Positions 39,433 to 47,112 of a stretch of 64,000 nt of DNA are shown here, piece by piece. The stretch comes from Herbaspirillum sp. ASV7 (GTDB taxonomy: Bacteria > Pseudomonadota > Gammaproteobacteria > Burkholderiales > Burkholderiaceae_D): assembly GCF_016429215.1 (NCBI RefSeq), contig NZ_JAELUH010000013.1, positions 18,139 to 82,138 on the forward strand, read 5' to 3'. Positions within the stretch are counted from its first letter, which is position 1. Every line of letters begins with the position of its first letter. A program made the position numbers and the translations under genes. The notes beneath the pieces are model-generated. The model had not been told where the DNA came from and ran no database searches. It was given only the letters and a program-made list of their open reading frames with translations.

Positions 39433-40734
39433 TCAGGCCGCTGCGGTCTGGGCGCTGCCGGGATTGCCCTGGTTGCCCTTGATGCGCAACACCAGCACCG
39501 CACCCACCAGACAGGCCACGCCCATCATGATCGACGAAGCCGTGTAGTTGCCCAGGGTGGCGCGCATATAGCCTGCCACCGTGGTGGCCGTGGCCGCGCC
39601 CAACTGGTGGCCGGCAACGATCCAGCCAAATACCACCGGTGCAGCCAGGCGGCCGAAGACGTCATTGGCCAGGCGCACGGTGGGCGGCACGGTGGCGATC
39701 CAGTCCAGGCCATAGAAGAGCGCGAAAAGCGTCAGGCCGTAGTATTGCAGGCCGAAAGCATACGGCAGGAAGATCAGCGCCAGGCCGCGCAGGCCGTAGT
39801 ACCAGAACAGCAAAACACGCGGGTTGTAGCGGTCCGACAGCCAGCCCGAGAGCGTCGTGCCGACCAGGTCCAGCATGCCCATGGCCGCCAGGATGGATGC
39901 ACTGCTCACCTCGTTGATGCCATAGTCATTGCACATGGCGATGAACTGGGTACCGATGTAGCCATTGGTGGAGAGGCCGCAGACGAAGAAGCTCATGAAC
40001 AGCAGCCAGAAGTCCGGCATACGCACCGAGGTGCGCAGCGCGCCCAGGGCAATGGCCAACGGATTGCGACGGGACAGGCCTTCATCCTTGGTATCACTGG
40101 TCTGGCCCACCATCTTCAGGCCGACCGCGCCCGGGCCTTCCGGCAGCAGCAGCCACACCAGCGGAATGGCCAGCAAGGCCACCGCCGACACCAGGAACGC
40201 CACCGAGCGCCAGCCATAGTTGCCGACCATGGACGCCATCAACGGCAGGAACACCATCTGGCCGGTGGCCGCGCTGGCGGTCAGCAAACCCATGGCCAGG
40301 CCGCGCCGGGTCTCGAACCAGCGGCTGACGATGGTCGCGCCCAGCGTATTGGCGGCCACGCCGGTGCCGGCACCCACCAGCAAACCCCAGGACAGCAGCA
40401 TGTGCCAGGGCATGTGCATGAGCGTGGACAAGGCCGTGCCGCTGGCCAGCAGCACCAGTGCTCCCAGCACCACGCGACGGATGCCGAAGCGCTGCATGGC
40501 GGCGGCCGAGAACGGGCCGATCAAGCCATAGAGGGCGATGTTGACCGAGATCACCACCGAGATGGTGGAACGGTTCCAGCCGAATTCCTGCTCCAGCGGC
40601 AGGATCATCACCGACGGCGTGGCACGGATGCCGGCGGAACACAACAGCACGAGGAAGATCACGCCCACCACGACCCAGGCATAGTGGAATCGTGGCGCGA
40701 CGGCGTTGGCGAGTGATTGGGTAAGCTTGTTCAT
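39433..40734 (-). CDS. MFS transporter (OxlT/monocarboxylate type)
   Basis: 433 residues from ATG at 40734. Twelve helices are visible, beginning FHYAWVVVGVIFLVLLCSAGIRATPSVMILPLEQEFGWNRSTIS, a start typical of oxalate/formate and monocarboxylate carriers. A longer frame from 40842 overlaps the MarR gene and was rejected. It is downstream of a marR-type gene on the same strand (67-bp gap), so the regulator probably controls an organic-acid carrier. Confidence 0.88.
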   Translation of the reverse strand: MNKLTQSLANAVAPRFHYAWVVVGVIFLVLLCSAGIRATPSVMILPLEQEFGWNRSTISVVISVNIALYGLIGPFSAAAMQRFGIRRVVLGALVLLASGTALSTLMHMPWHMLLSWGLLVGAGTGVAANTLGATIVSRWFETRRGLAMGLLTASAATGQMVFLPLMASMVGNYGWRSVAFLVSAVALLAIPLVWLLLPEGPGAVGLKMVGQTSDTKDEGLSRRNPLAIALGALRTSVRMPDFWLLFMSFFVCGLSTNGYIGTQFIAMCNDYGINEVSSASILAAMGMLDLVGTTLSGWLSDRYNPRVLLFWYYGLRGLALIFLPYAFGLQYYGLTLFALFYGLDWIATVPPTVRLANDVFGRLAAPVVFGWIVAGHQLGAATATTVAGYMRATLGNYTASSIMMGVACLVGAVLVLRIKGNQGNPGSAQTAAA

Positions 40735-40801
40735 TGCGATCCTGGTGGAGGGGATGACGCTGGGTGGAGGTTGGAAAAACTGCTGAAAAGGGGGCGCTGG
40801 T

Positions 40802-41245
40802 TCAGAGATCCTGAAGGCGGGCATAGGCGTCTTCGATGACATCCATGATCTCGCGCGATAGCTTGGGGCCGAGTTGCCGGTCGATCTCGTCCTGGGCGCG
40901 GCGCCAGTTGGGGCGCGCCTCTTCCAGCTTGATCCGGCCGGCGGCGGTCAGTTGCAAGGCGAAGGAGCGCTTGTCCAGCAAGGCCTCCTCGGGCAGGTCG
41001 ACCGTCTCGACCCAGCCTGCCGCCATCAGCGGCTTCAGGGCCCGGCTCAGGGTGCTGCGGTCCATGCCCATGTCGGCAGCCAGCAGGATGTTGGCGATGG
41101 GCCCCAGGCGACCGATACGGCTGATCAGCGAATACTGCGTGATGGTCAGTTCATTGGGCTGCAGGTGATGATCGTAAAGCAAGGTCATCGTGCGCGTGAG
41201 GCGTCGCAATGGGGTACAGGTGCAAACTTCCTTGCTCATGGGCAT
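40802..41245 (-). CDS. MarR-family transcriptional regulator
   Basis: 147 residues from ATG at 41245 (an ATG at 41239 is equally possible). The winged helix-turn-helix spans LTITQYSLISRIGRLGPIANILLAADMGMDRSTLSRALKPLMAAGWV, followed by the wing and a C-terminal dimerisation helix. It lies upstream of an MFS gene. A cluster of ATGCAT repeats at 41302-41340 is its likely binding site. Two Cys close to the start (VCTCTP) might give redox or thiol sensing. Confidence 0.88.
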   Translation of the reverse strand: MPMSKEVCTCTPLRRLTRTMTLLYDHHLQPNELTITQYSLISRIGRLGPIANILLAADMGMDRSTLSRALKPLMAAGWVETVDLPEEALLDKRSFALQLTAAGRIKLEEARPNWRRAQDEIDRQLGPKLSREIMDVIEDAYARLQDL

Positions 41246-41301
41246 CTCGGATTCAGGGGAACGGGGCGGCCGATTGGAAGGAACCGGGCTGCCACAAACA
41301 C

Positions 41302-41340
41302 TGCATATACATCTATGCATATGCATCGATTTGTATGCAT
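41302..41340. promoter_or_regulatory. ATGCAT palindrome cluster upstream of the marR gene
   Basis: ATGCATATGCAT at 41315-41326 is a perfect 12-bp palindrome. TGCATA...TATGCA brackets it on the left, from 41302, and another ATGCAT follows at 41335-41340. These overlapping symmetric elements lie 57-95 bp before the marR start codon and look like a multi-dimer operator. Confidence 0.55.
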
Positions 41341-41425
41341 CATAGGTAGAGCGCATCGCGAAGTCAAGCACCGTTGCTCAGTGGTGTGGTGTCGGGAACC
41401 GCAAGTCGGATAGCAACCTGACCTG

Positions 41426-41439
41426 CCCCCCCCCCCCCC
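41426..41439. repeat. Homopolymeric tract of 14 C
   Basis: Fourteen consecutive C residues (G on the minus strand), about 180 bp upstream of the marR start and 46 bp beyond the bla stop. Such tracts are prone to slippage and to sequencing error. Confidence 0.7.
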
Positions 41440-41484
41440 GCCCTCCCCCACACACGCAAGTTGAAGTGTCTGGACTAGGACCTG

Positions 41485-42360
41485 TCAAGCCGACGTCCTG
41501 GCCCAGGCCACGAAGATCTCCCCGGCCTCCCTCAGCACCGCTTCGCGACTGGGCATATCCAGCGCCGGCGCATCGTAATAGGCAGCCACAAACAGCGGAT
41601 TGCGCCGGGGCGGACGCACGATAGCGTAGTCGTTGGTCTGCCGATCCACACTGGTACCGGGCCGGTCGCCGGCCTGCCAGTCTGCCGGCAAGGCCGCACG
41701 CAAGCGATTGCGTCCGGGCAGGCAGGCAATCATCCAGTCTTCCAACTGCCGGCGCGCCGGCAGACTGAGGACATCGCCGGTCAGGATGTTGCGTGCGGCG
41801 CCGACGATGGCGCGCGGCGTTGTCGTATCCAGCTCGCCGCTGTACTGATTGGAGGTGGGCTCATAACGGTCAGATCGTGTCACGGTATCGCCCAGGCTGC
41901 GCATGAAAGCAGTCAAGCCCTCCGGGCCGCCGGCATTGCGCATGAGCAGGATGGCGGCGGTGTTATCGCTCAATTCGACGGCCGCCTGGCACAGCTCGCC
42001 TACCGTCATTGTGCCGCGTTCGACGTTGGCAAGCGTGGTCGGCGAGGTGAAGATCAAGTCCTTCCTTGTATAGCGTATCGGGCGCTGCAGGCTTTCCTTG
42101 CCTTGATCGACGCGAGCCAGCACCTGGGCCGCCAGCATGCCTTTGAACGTGCTGCACATCAGGAAGCGCTCGTCGGCCCGGTGCTCCAGCATCTTGCCCG
42201 ACCCGGTATCGATTGCGAACACGCCCAGGCGACCGCCGTGGCGGCGCTCCAGTTCGCCCAGCGGCGAGGTGGTGGCGCGCAGCTCAGGGGTGACGCCTGC
42301 GAGGCCCAATGCCAGGGGAAGACCGAAGCTGAGTTGGCGGCGTTTGAAGGAAATGGTCAT
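41485..42360 (-). CDS. Class A beta-lactamase-like protein with an altered KTG motif
   Basis: 291 residues from ATG at 42360. The leader has a twin-arginine pattern (FKRRQLSFGLPLALGLAG), so Tat export is likely. The class A residues S70 (CSTFK, with K73), S-D-N at 131-133 and E167 in RYEPTSN (Ambler 166) are present. The KTG box, normally in GDKTGSG, reads GDRPGTS: Lys234 is Arg, which some class A enzymes tolerate, but Thr235 is Pro, which I do not know from active enzymes. CCC for ACC is a single-base change. It follows blaI and the sensor-protease gene; its activity is doubtful. Confidence 0.85.
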   Translation of the reverse strand: MTISFKRRQLSFGLPLALGLAGVTPELRATTSPLGELERRHGGRLGVFAIDTGSGKMLEHRADERFLMCSTFKGMLAAQVLARVDQGKESLQRPIRYTRKDLIFTSPTTLANVERGTMTVGELCQAAVELSDNTAAILLMRNAGGPEGLTAFMRSLGDTVTRSDRYEPTSNQYSGELDTTTPRAIVGAARNILTGDVLSLPARRQLEDWMIACLPGRNRLRAALPADWQAGDRPGTSVDRQTNDYAIVRPPRRNPLFVAAYYDAPALDMPSREAVLREAGEIFVAWARTSA

Positions 42361-42389
42361 GGGAAATTCTCTCGTCTCTGCAGGGGATG

Positions 42390-42446
42390 AAAAAAGAGGA
42401 CGCACGCCGCCCCGGCAGCCCTTGTCGCTGCCCGAGCGAGGTCCTC
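42390..42446 (-). terminator. Terminator or attenuator between the sensor-protease gene and bla
   Basis: On the minus strand, GAGGAC...GTCCTC (complement of 42441-42446 and 42396-42401) encloses an inner stem GGCAGC/GCTGCC (42427-42432 and 42414-42419), and T6 follows (complement of 42390-42395). The structure begins just after the upstream stop and ends 30 bp before the bla start. Confidence 0.6.
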
Positions 42447-42459
42447 GATCAGGAAATAG

Positions 42460-44307
42460 TCAGCCGCTTAGCGGTTGCCGTTGCTGCGGGATGGCGGCCA
42501 GCAGACGGCGAATACTGCGCGCATCGCGTTGCGTGGCGTTGGCTCTGGTGCCGTCGAGCAAGACCAGCGTGACATCCTGGTCAGGCGACTTCAAGCGCAT
42601 GATGAGGCAACGCCCCGCCGCCGCCGTGAAGCCCGTCTTGGACAACGCGATATCCCACCCCTTCTGTCCCACCAGCTGGTTGGTATTGCGGTAGGCCACG
42701 CGCTGCCCGTCGATCGTGATCTCGCCCGCCGGGTTGGTGGTAGAGCGCACGATGTCCGGATAGCCGGCGGCGGCACCGGCGATGGCTGCCAGTTCCAGTG
42801 CCGTCGAGGTATTGCGCGGCGACAGGCCAGTCGGATCGTCCAGCGTCGTGTGCGCCAGACCGAGCGCTGCGATCTTGGCGCCGGCCGCCTCCCTGAAGGC
42901 GGACAGGCCGCCCGGATAACTTTGCGCGAGCGCATAGGCCGCGCGGTTGTCGGATGAAGCAAGCGCCAGCTGCAAGAGCGTGCGCAAGCTGACCCGCGTT
43001 CCCTCAGGCAGACTGGATCGGACCTGCCGCAAGGCGCTGACGTGTTGCTGCTCGATGCGGATCAGGCGATCCAGATCGGGCTTGGCATCGAGCACCACCA
43101 TCGCCGTGACCAGCTTGGTCAGGGAGGCGATAGGCACCACCGCCTCGGCATTCTTTTGCAGCAGCACGCGGCCCGAACGGCTGTCCAGCACCGCCACGTG
43201 ATTCGACTCCAGCAGCCGGCCCAGCATCGAGGCTTCGCCATGCTGAACGGCCTCTGGCAAGGTGTTGCCACGTCGATGATCCGATGTGACTTGCACCGCG
43301 GTGGTCGATGACGGAGTAACTGGCGCAAACTGCCAGCCGGCCGCGAGCACGATAACCATCGTCAGCGCCAATATCATCATGGGACGCGTAAATGTCGTGG
43401 CCGCCACCTGGGTCGGCTGCATCAGCCGCGTCGGCTGCATCAGCCGTTTCACGCGTTCCAGCAGTTTCCCACCCGCCGCCCTCAGCAGGTCGACGGTCGC
43501 ATTGCGCTCGGCCTGATCATGGCTCAGTCGTTCCAGCGCGAGTGCCAGTTGCCGCGGCTGGCCGGTCAGCGTGCTGGCCAGCTCGTCGGCAATCAGTTCG
43601 CGCTCGGCACGGATATGCCGGGACAGCCACCACACCACCGGATGGAAGAAGAGCAGCACCTCGACCATGTTCTGCAACAGATTGACCAGGTAGTCCATAC
43701 GCCTGATGTGGGCGATCTCATGGGCCAGCAAGGCTTCCAGCATTGGTGGCGGCATGCTCAGCAAAAACGCGCTCGGCACGATGATGACAGGCCGCCACCA
43801 TCCCATCGTCAGCGGACCATGGTTTCCTTTCGCGACAAGGAGCAAGACCGGTCGGCGGATGCCGCAGCGTACCGCCAGCGAACTGGCGCAAGCCTGCCAG
43901 CGCGTGGGGGCTACGCTGGTCTGCACGACCAGGCTTCTGGCCCAGAGCAAGCCCGATGCAAGCCGCGCTGCCATCGCCATCACGCCGGTCAGCCAGCAGG
44001 CGACAAGCCATGGCATCGTCGTAGCGGGGAAAATGGACGATACCTGGCGGCCAATCATGCCGGCCAAGCCATGGCCGGCGCTTGCTGGTGCAGTTGCCAT
44101 CGCCATGGACAGGCCTGTCTCCAGCAACACCGAGGCCAGGCATGCGAGCTGCGCCAGGCACAGTATCAGGTAACGTTGCCTGCAAGCCCGCGCCGGGAGC
44201 AGACGCAGCAACGCGGCGCAGACCACGCCAATGAGCGCGCCCTTCCAGAGGAAATTCAGCAGTACCCAGCCGATTGCCGAGACCACGACGGACCATTCCC
44301 CAGTCAC
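42460..44307 (-). CDS. M56 (BlaR1/MecR1-type) membrane metalloprotease fused to an S11 D-Ala-D-Ala peptidase domain
   Basis: 615 residues. Helices at about 8-35, 46-70, 98-122 and 308-325 enclose an M56 gluzincin domain: zinc motif HEIAH (196-200) and third-ligand region ERELIADELA (E237). After the last helix a periplasmic domain (about 350-615) has the three penicillin-binding motifs of S11 peptidases: S395-LT-K398, S452-DN, and K557-TG. In BlaR1 the sensor is instead a class D-like domain. Beta-lactam acylation of Ser395, or muropeptide binding, would activate the protease to cut BlaI. It overlaps blaI by 4 bp. An 18-bp tandem duplication (43412-43447) repeats RLMQPT in the linker. Confidence 0.88.
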   Translation of the reverse strand: MTGEWSVVVSAIGWVLLNFLWKGALIGVVCAALLRLLPARACRQRYLILCLAQLACLASVLLETGLSMAMATAPASAGHGLAGMIGRQVSSIFPATTMPWLVACWLTGVMAMAARLASGLLWARSLVVQTSVAPTRWQACASSLAVRCGIRRPVLLLVAKGNHGPLTMGWWRPVIIVPSAFLLSMPPPMLEALLAHEIAHIRRMDYLVNLLQNMVEVLLFFHPVVWWLSRHIRAERELIADELASTLTGQPRQLALALERLSHDQAERNATVDLLRAAGGKLLERVKRLMQPTRLMQPTQVAATTFTRPMMILALTMVIVLAAGWQFAPVTPSSTTAVQVTSDHRRGNTLPEAVQHGEASMLGRLLESNHVAVLDSRSGRVLLQKNAEAVVPIASLTKLVTAMVVLDAKPDLDRLIRIEQQHVSALRQVRSSLPEGTRVSLRTLLQLALASSDNRAAYALAQSYPGGLSAFREAAGAKIAALGLAHTTLDDPTGLSPRNTSTALELAAIAGAAAGYPDIVRSTTNPAGEITIDGQRVAYRNTNQLVGQKGWDIALSKTGFTAAAGRCLIMRLKSPDQDVTLVLLDGTRANATQRDARSIRRLLAAIPQQRQPLSG

Positions 44308-44693
44308 TGCTCATCTCCGTGCAGCAGTTTCCTGATTTCGTCTTTCTCTTCCTGTGTGACGTGATTGCGCAATGCCGCCATCACCAGCGCCTTGCCCGAT
44401 CCTGAGAACGCTTTCTGAATCAGATCCTTCAACAGGGTCGCCTGGAGCGACTTCTGGCGCTGCGCCGGCGCGTAGACATGAGAGCGCTCGCTTTCATCGC
44501 GCGTCAGCAAACCTTTGCCGTGCATGACCTGCATCTGCCGCAGCACGGTGGCGTAGGAGAGATCGGGACGCTCCGGCAGCATGGCTTCATGCACCTGCTT
44601 GACAGTGGCGTCTCCGAGCTGCCACAGCACGCGCAGCAGGTTCAATTCGGCCGCAGTGGGCTTGATCTTGGTGTTGCCTTTGGCTTGTTCCAT
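44304..44693 (-). CDS. blaI: BlaI/MecI/CopY-family repressor
   Basis: 129 residues. The winged helix (PTAAELNLLRVLWQLGDATVKQVHEAMLPERPDLSYATVLRQMQVMHGKGLLTRDE) is the BlaI/MecI DNA-binding domain, followed by a dimerisation tail in which the sensor protease would cut. The stop overlaps the protease gene's ATG, so the pair is coupled as in bla and mec regulons. Its promoter overlaps three TGTCTA repeats, which fits autorepression. Confidence 0.92.
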   Translation of the reverse strand: MEQAKGNTKIKPTAAELNLLRVLWQLGDATVKQVHEAMLPERPDLSYATVLRQMQVMHGKGLLTRDESERSHVYAPAQRQKSLQATLLKDLIQKAFSGSGKALVMAALRNHVTQEEKDEIRKLLHGDEQ

Positions 44694-44726
44694 GACGGAT
44701 TCCGGAATGCTTGAATATTGCGAAGT

Positions 44727-44769
44727 AGAATATCTTGTCTAGATCAAAGTGTCTAGAATAAAATGTCTA
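44727..44769 (-). promoter_or_regulatory. blaI promoter overlapped by three TGTCTA repeats (candidate BlaI operator)
   Basis: TGTCTA occurs at 44736, 44750 and 44764, exactly 14 bp apart. On the minus strand the middle copy reads TAGACA and stands 17 bp from TATTCT (complement of 44727-44732), giving a good -35/-10 pair for blaI. Repressor binding to the repeats would block it, and the same region lies before the divergent acyltransferase gene. Confidence 0.65.
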
Positions 44770-44843
44770 CATCAACAGGCATCCACCTCATCCACCTCAC
44801 ACACCAGCGCAAGACCGATGTCTTGAGCGATCACCACGACCTT

Positions 44844-45962
44844 ATGCAGACCACGCGCAATCACCGCATCGATATGCTCAGAGGCATCGCGATCCTGCTG
44901 GTGCTGTTCCACCATTTCAACATCAGCTATCGGCTCGAAGGGACCTGGCTGGCCGCCGCCTTCGGCTGGCCGGCGGTGCAAGCCGTGGCCCGCAACGGAA
45001 ATTACGGCGTCGTCATCTTCTTTGCCATCTCGGGTTTTCTGATCACGTCCAATGTTTTTCATCGCTGGCAAGACATCGGCCACATCGATCTGGCCGGTTT
45101 CTATCGTCTGCGCATCGCGCGCATCCTGCCCTGCCTCCTGCTCTTGCTATGTCTGGTGGATCTGCTGGCCGTGGCTGGACTGGCCATGTTCCAGAACCAT
45201 GTCGTCGATGGCAGCCGCTTTCCGATGTGGCGCGTCAATTTGGCCAGTGCGGCCTTGCACATGAACGTGCTGATTGCCCAGCATGGATGGGTGAACTATC
45301 CGCTGGGCGTGCTGTGGTCGCTTTCGGTGGAAGAGGTGTTCTATCTGGTGTTTCCGCTGGCCTGCCTGGTCTTGAAAAGCGAGCGTCGACTGCTGGCCTT
45401 TATGGTGCCATTCATTGTCATCGGGCCGGTGTATCGATTTGCGCATCCCAGCGATGAGGGACAATTTCTGTATGGCTATTGGGCCTGCTTCGACGGCATC
45501 GCGATCGGCTGCTGTGCGGCCATCCTCTCCAGGAAGGGTGGCTTCGCGTGGCTGGAACGCCGCGGCGTGCAGATCGTTCTCGGGCTATCCATGGCGCTGT
45601 TGTACCTGGCCTGGCCGATCGCGCAGAGCAAGGTGCTGGGTGCTACGGCAATGGCGGCGGGGACGGCGCTCATGCTGGTCGCCGCGCAGCGCAGGCAGGC
45701 GCTGCGCGCCACGCTTGCAGGCCGCTTCTTGGCCGCATGCGGGCGCTTGAGCTATGAGCTTTATCTGTTCCACCTGATCGTGCTCGGCCTGATGCGCACG
45801 GTATCGCCGCCGCAAACCGTTTCGGCGCAAGGCAAGATGGCGCTCCTGGCCGGCTATTTCCTTATTTCGGCTGCGGTGGCCGCTGGCATCTCGCGTGTAT
45901 TCTCGGAACCGGTGAACCGCATGATCCGCGCAAGCGTCTCTCGCTTGAACGGCGTGCATTAA
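44844..45962 (+). CDS. Membrane acyltransferase (OafA/acyltransferase 3 family)
   Basis: 372 residues from ATG at 44844; an ATG at 44763 would place the start inside the BlaI repeats and adds 27 non-conserved residues. HRIDMLRGIAILLVLFHHF is the family opening with catalytic His, followed by about ten membrane helices, including FFAISGFLITSNVF and the WSLSVEEVFYLVFPL block. Such enzymes O-acylate surface sugars: O-antigen, peptidoglycan or glucans. It is divergent from blaI, across the repeats. Acylation of a cell-wall sugar would fit a wall-stress regulon, but the acceptor is unknown. Confidence 0.86.
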   Translation: MQTTRNHRIDMLRGIAILLVLFHHFNISYRLEGTWLAAAFGWPAVQAVARNGNYGVVIFFAISGFLITSNVFHRWQDIGHIDLAGFYRLRIARILPCLLLLLCLVDLLAVAGLAMFQNHVVDGSRFPMWRVNLASAALHMNVLIAQHGWVNYPLGVLWSLSVEEVFYLVFPLACLVLKSERRLLAFMVPFIVIGPVYRFAHPSDEGQFLYGYWACFDGIAIGCCAAILSRKGGFAWLERRGVQIVLGLSMALLYLAWPIAQSKVLGATAMAAGTALMLVAAQRRQALRATLAGRFLAACGRLSYELYLFHLIVLGLMRTVSPPQTVSAQGKMALLAGYFLISAAVAAGISRVFSEPVNRMIRASVSRLNGVH

Positions 45963-46445
45963 GTCATTTGAAACCGGTTACCGATTTCATTGGCTTTACT
46001 GTGGCTTTATATCGGCTTGCTTGCTACATCGATTGCAATTCGACAGCATGCACAAAAAGAGACAGCCCTGGCTTTCCGCTGGACCCAGCCTTGTGCTAAC
46101 CTGAGCGCGCCTGACACGTCGCTGACAATGCATCGCGACGGACGGCAAAAACAAAACAACAAAATACCAGGTCGGACGCCACCCGACGTTTGCGCTGCCG
46201 ACCCTGGTCATCATGAAAATCACGGGGAAATCATGAGCAATCCATTCATCTGCCGACGGCAGCATCGTTCCAGTGTCCACCGCCATCACGCCGCTGCACG
46301 GCGCGACGTGATCCACAGCCGCAGAACCAGCTGCTGAACCGGCCTCGTCACCGTAGCGTGGCGCCTGTCCGGCTGCCGCTGCGGCCAATCGCATGACCAT
46401 CGCGCGCCGCATCATCGGGCGCGCAACAAGCTTGATCACACCGAT
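45963..46445. other. Intergenic stretch, no supported gene
   Basis: 483 bp between the acyltransferase and lipoprotein genes. Short open frames on both strands lack recognisable motifs, ribosome sites and codon bias. It probably holds the lipoprotein-protease promoter and 3' leftovers of the acyltransferase unit. Confidence 0.4.
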
Positions 46446-47102
46446 ATGATGCGTTCAATTCCAACTCGCTGGGGCGCCGCTGTCGCACTGGCCTGCCTCC
46501 TCCTCGCTGGCTGCACCACGACCTATGGCCCCATGGGTTACACCGGCGGCTACACCGATACCCAGATCGAGGAAGACGTCTACCGGGTCCGTTTCTCCGG
46601 CAACGGCATGACCACCAAGAACATGGTCTGGCAATACTGGATCTACCGCTGCGCCGAACTGACCACGCAAAAGGGCTACACGCATTTCATGCTCTTGCGC
46701 AGCGACGAACAGACCCCGATGCCGCAGGCAAGCAGCGCCCCGGACGGCAAGCCGGCCTATCGCACCACGGCCAGCGCCGCCGACGACGATGCTCTGTCCC
46801 GGGTCACGCCCACGGCCACCACATCGGCACCGGTCTTCATCTATGTGCCCACCGCGCCGGTGATCAAGTACGCCAACGAGGGCCGCATCAAGCTGGTCAA
46901 GAACCCCGCGGCCTACCCGGGGCGCACGCTGGTGCGCGCCGATGTGGTGCTGCGGCTGGTCGGCCCGTTCGTGCGCTCGGCCGGCAAGGAGCGGGCGCCG
47001 TCAGATATGGAACTGCTCAAGCTGGCCCTGATCACCGTCCCGGGTCCGCCCAGGGGACGGGTTACCCTGGATGACCTGAAGTACCTTCTGCCGCCTCTGT
47101 GA
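46446..47102 (+). CDS. Putative lipoprotein (CC0125/CC1285-like)
   Basis: 218 residues. The lipobox LLLAGC, with the lipidated Cys at 23, follows a basic start and hydrophobic core, so it is exported and membrane-anchored. After it come YGPMGYTGGYTDTQIEEDVYRVRFSGNGMT and RCAELTTQKGYTHFML, a pattern seen in the CC0125/CC1285 family of uncharacterised lipoproteins. A Ser/Thr/Ala-rich segment (about 98-130) is inserted before the C-terminal part. It is 10 bp upstream of a secreted trypsin-like protease gene and is very probably co-transcribed with it. Confidence 0.8.
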   Translation: MMRSIPTRWGAAVALACLLLAGCTTTYGPMGYTGGYTDTQIEEDVYRVRFSGNGMTTKNMVWQYWIYRCAELTTQKGYTHFMLLRSDEQTPMPQASSAPDGKPAYRTTASAADDDALSRVTPTATTSAPVFIYVPTAPVIKYANEGRIKLVKNPAAYPGRTLVRADVVLRLVGPFVRSAGKERAPSDMELLKLALITVPGPPRGRVTLDDLKYLLPPL

Positions 47103-47112
47103 ATGGATTGAG

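Noticed and set aside
39223..40716. 497-codon frame opposite the MFS gene
   Set aside because: It is Gln/His-rich shadow sequence and overlaps the aminotransferase end and the MFS gene.
45990..46337. 115-codon frame between the acyltransferase and lipoprotein genes
   Set aside because: Its composition is not gene-like and no motif or ribosome site supports it.
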